In this document: piece after piece, positions 14,776 to 16,568 of the stretch
How the letters are laid out: each line of letters begins with the position of its first letter
Position numbering within the stretch: the stretch's first letter is position 1
Assembly (NCBI GenBank): GCA_041743835.1
Contig: JBGTLW010000166.1
Span: 1-16,568 of the forward strand
Length of the DNA stretch: 16,568 nucleotides
Direction of reading: 5' to 3'
Source of the DNA: JBGTLW01 sp041743835
GTDB taxonomy: Bacteria > Planctomycetota > Phycisphaerae > Phycisphaerales > Phycisphaeraceae
Notes under the pieces: generated by a model
What the model was told of the DNA's origin: nothing
What the model saw: the letters and a program-made list of their open reading frames with translations, nothing else
Database searches by the model: none
Translations under genes and position numbers: made by a program

Positions 14776-14821
14776 GTTTGCATGTTTATGCGAAACGTTG
14801 ATTTGCGTGAGGAGAAAATGA

Positions 14822-15214
14822 GTGAACGTGGCGCATCATTCGGAGCAGTTAAGACAGGCCTGTTACCGTCCGCCGGTGTCCCGGCCATGCGGGATCCACG
14901 TCCACAGCCACACCTTCCACAACCACGTCCTCTATCAGAACTGCAGGTTCCCCGCCTACGTCGACCTCCACAACGCCCGCTTTGAGCAGACCCTCGCGTT
15001 CGAAGACTGCTTCTTCCTCAAAGACGGCCTGTGCCTGTGCGACACCCGCGTCGCCGGCCGGTTTTCGCTGCGCGGCTGCACGTTCCGTGATAGGCCGGCA
15101 GCATCGACACGACGCGAGAGGGGTGCCGGTCAACGCCGCTGCAGAGCCGCGGCTCCTGATCCGACGAACAATCCGCCGCAGTCAGCCGTGAAAGCCAGCG
15201 TTACGTCTGTTTGA
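14822..15214 (+). pseudogene. Fragment of a pentapeptide-like beta-helix protein
   Basis: The frame gives 130 codons from a GTG at 14822, placed 7 nt after GAGGAG. Residues about 25-90 form six successive units of about 10-13 residues with regularly placed aromatic/aliphatic and Cys/Ala positions (HVLYQNCRFPA, YVDLHNARFEQ, TLAFEDCFFLKDG, LCLCDTRVAG, RFSLRGCTFRD), the pattern of a right-handed beta-helix of the pentapeptide-repeat type. Third-position G/C bias is strong only in that part (about 14891-15091). Before and after it the codon use is unbiased and the sequence becomes Arg/Ala-rich, so the ends are probably non-coding read-through. I read it as a remnant of a longer gene. A short functional protein is possible but less likely. 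No function is assigned. Confidence 0.42.
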
Positions 15215-15268
15215 TGGTGGTGCGCCACGGACCCGCAAGCCACAATAGCTTGAGGGCGGATTACACAG

Positions 15269-15298
15269 CCCCCGGCATCGCGGCTGATCAGCTGGGGG
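15269..15298. terminator. Hairpin overlapping the end of the alkaline phosphatase gene
   Basis: CCCCCGGC (15269-15276) pairs with GCTGGGGG (15291-15298) as an 8-bp stem with one G-T wobble and a 14-nt loop. On the plus strand TCTTT follows, so it could end transcription from the left; on the minus strand it covers the last codons and stop of the phosphatase gene but has no U-tract. A bidirectional role between convergent transcripts is plausible. Confidence 0.45.
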
Positions 15299-16568
15299 TC
15301 TTTGCTGATGTCGTTTGCGGCGTGGCGGAGGGTTGGTAACGGAGATTGAAGGCTTGGGCGATGATGCTGAAGGTGTCGATGTTGCGGGTCAGGCCGCGGA
15401 AATCATCCGCGCCGGGGCCGAAGGCGTGCAGGATGGCCAGGTCCTGGGTGTGGCTGACGCCGGTGAACTGCACGCCGGTGAAGTTGCCAAGCGACTGGCC
15501 CAGGAGTCCATGCGCATTGGCGTGTTGCAGGTTGGTGTCGGTGGCGATCTCGGATCGTATGGCGTCGAGGACGGTATGGGCGTGAGCCTCGGGCAGATCG
15601 AGCCCGGTGTGCTGCTGGATCACGGCGGCGGGCGGTTCGACAGCATCGCGCAGCGCGGGCAGGAGCTTATCGAAAGAGCTACGGACCCCGGCAAGTCGAG
15701 CGAAGCTTGTGTTGGTTTGGTGATACGCGGTGCCGATGCCGTTGAGGCCGGGGTTGGCGTTGCCGTGGTCGGTGGTGATGATCAGGAGGGTGTCGCGACG
15801 TTCGCCAAGGAAGTGGAGCGCTTCGCCGACGGCGTCGTCGAAGGCGAGTTGGTCCCAGAGCATAGCCGCGGCGTCGTTGTTGTGTGCCGCGTGATCGACT
15901 CGGCCCCCCTCGACCATGAGGAAGAAGCCCTGGTCGCCGGAGGCCGCTTCGAGTGAAGCCAAAGCCGCCCGTGTCATCTCCGCGAGGGTCGGCACGTCCT
16001 GCTGGATAGTGAGATCGGCGCGGTGGTCGATGGTGTAGGGCAGGTGTCCACGGCCAAACAGTCCGAGGATGCGTGGCGCTCGTTCCGGCCCCAACACTCG
16101 CCCGCGTTGATCCCAGAACGCGTAGCCCGCACCGATGAACCGGCCGATGAGGTCTTCGCCATCGTCGCGGGACAGCGGATCGAAGAACTCGCGCCCCCCG
16201 CCCATCAGCACGTCCACCGTGTCGAGAAACTGCGGCGCGATCAGGTGTTGATCCTTGCGGCGGGCCTGATTCGCGGCGAACCCGGCCGGTGTGGCGTGGG
16301 TGAGGGTTGTGGTCGTCACCAAGCCGACCCGACGCCCGGTGTCCTTCAGCAGCCGGGCGAGCGGGGTGGTTGTGGTGCCGTCAGGCAAAGTGTTGATCGC
16401 GCCGTTGTTGACCCGGCTGCCGCCTCCCCACGCCGACGCCGCGGCCGCCGAATCGGTCACCAACGAATCGAGCGACCCGGTATCCACCAACCCGGCCGCG
16501 ACGCCGTCGCGGCGGCTGAACTTGACCCAATGGGTGCCGCGTTCAGGCCCCCGCACCAGCCGGCTAAA
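15288..16568 (-). CDS. Alkaline phosphatase, 3' part (5' end outside window)
   Basis: The frame is open to the right edge, so the N-terminus with its signal peptide and first metal-binding GDGM-type motif is missing; about 426 codons are visible. The catalytic serine lies in VTDSAAAASAWGGG (Ser codon at 16451-16449), the phosphoserine motif of the PhoA family. Later ligand motifs are present in order: TTTTLTHATPAGF, VEGGRVDHAAHNND, ITTDHGN and the final VSHTQDLAILHAFGPGADDF with its metal-binding His. All key residues in the visible part are kept. It should hydrolyse phosphate monoesters outside the cytoplasm, supplying phosphate. No phosphate-regulon neighbour is visible. The protein ends with a Thr/Ser/Pro tail at a TGA located inside a hairpin. 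Confidence 0.94.
   Translation of the reverse strand, partial: FSRLVRGPERGTHWVKFSRRDGVAAGLVDTGSLDSLVTDSAAAASAWGGGSRVNNGAINTLPDGTTTTPLARLLKDTGRRVGLVTTTTLTHATPAGFAANQARRKDQHLIAPQFLDTVDVLMGGGREFFDPLSRDDGEDLIGRFIGAGYAFWDQRGRVLGPERAPRILGLFGRGHLPYTIDHRADLTIQQDVPTLAEMTRAALASLEAASGDQGFFLMVEGGRVDHAAHNNDAAAMLWDQLAFDDAVGEALHFLGERRDTLLIITTDHGNANPGLNGIGTAYHQTNTSFARLAGVRSSFDKLLPALRDAVEPPAAVIQQHTGLDLPEAHAHTVLDAIRSEIATDTNLQHANAHGLLGQSLGNFTGVQFTGVSHTQDLAILHAFGPGADDFRGLTRNIDTFSIIAQAFNLRYQPSATPQTTSAKTPS

Larger units (their letters stand above)
14573..14821. other. AT-richer intergenic region upstream of the VirD4-like gene
   Basis: No gene is supported here. GC is clearly lower than in the neighbouring genes. 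On the minus strand the segment would hold the promoter and leader of the VirD4-like gene, including a possible leader hairpin with GTGCGG/CCGCAC arms (14588-14593 and 14629-14634). On the plus strand it holds the repeats and the TATAAA box described separately. Confidence 0.5.

Noticed and set aside
14818..14985. ATG at 14818 directly after GAGGAG, opening a 56-codon frame
   Set aside because: Only 3 nt separate the ribosome site from this ATG, and the Pro/Arg-rich product is the off-frame reading of the beta-helix fragment; the GTG at 14822 is better spaced and in the biased frame.
1..16568. CRISPR array, integron attC site or IS element
   Set aside because: No regularly spaced repeat series, no attC core motifs with the right spacing and no transposase-like reading frame on either strand.

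Overview
The window is GC-rich, with coding regions strongly biased to G/C at third positions. It looks like chromosomal DNA of a bacterium of the Planctomycetota/PVC type, possibly a Phycisphaerae-like lineage. The evidence is the combination of two arylsulfatase-type genes, a phytanoyl-CoA dioxygenase-family gene with a divergent AraC regulator, a secreted DUF1800 + DUF1501 pair, and proteins rich in Ig-like and carbohydrate-binding-like modules. This assignment is inference; no rRNA, tRNA or other taxonomic marker is present.

Layout. (1) 1-1109, + strand: 3' part of a sulfatase cut by the window edge. (2) 1115-2029, - strand: an Fe(II)/2-oxoglutarate dioxygenase, divergent from (3) an AraC regulator at 2137-2958, + strand, with a promoter/operator-like segment between them. 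(4) 9007-2965, - strand: a three-gene secreted set, DUF1800 protein (with two internal CBM60-like modules and an Ig-like domain), DUF1501 protein (Tat signal) and an M28-family metallopeptidase lipoprotein. The last two overlap by a 4-bp TTGA. (5) 9256-10710, + strand: a complete sulfatase without a signal peptide. (6) 14572-10916, - strand: two NTPase genes, a soluble VirD4/TraD-like coupling ATPase with an acidic, lower-GC tail, then a short PilB/GspE-like ATPase that may be leaderless. (7) 14573-15287: a mostly non-coding, AT-richer stretch with an imperfect direct repeat and a fragment of a beta-helix (pentapeptide-like) protein. (8) 15288-16568, - strand: an alkaline phosphatase cut by the right edge.

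Working together. The left two thirds fit envelope or periplasmic breakdown of sulfated polymers and regulated oxidation of an unknown small substrate. Four of the ten clear genes (two sulfatases, DUF1501, alkaline phosphatase) belong to the alkaline-phosphatase fold superfamily. The most unusual part is 10.7-15.3 kb. There a coupling-protein ATPase without membrane anchors sits beside a PilB-like ATPase with no pilin, secretin, relaxase or VirB gene in sight, flanked by an imperfect 70-nt inverted repeat and a decayed gene fragment. It could be a compact DNA- or protein-transfer module or an island remnant. No CRISPR array, tRNA, rRNA or transposase was found.
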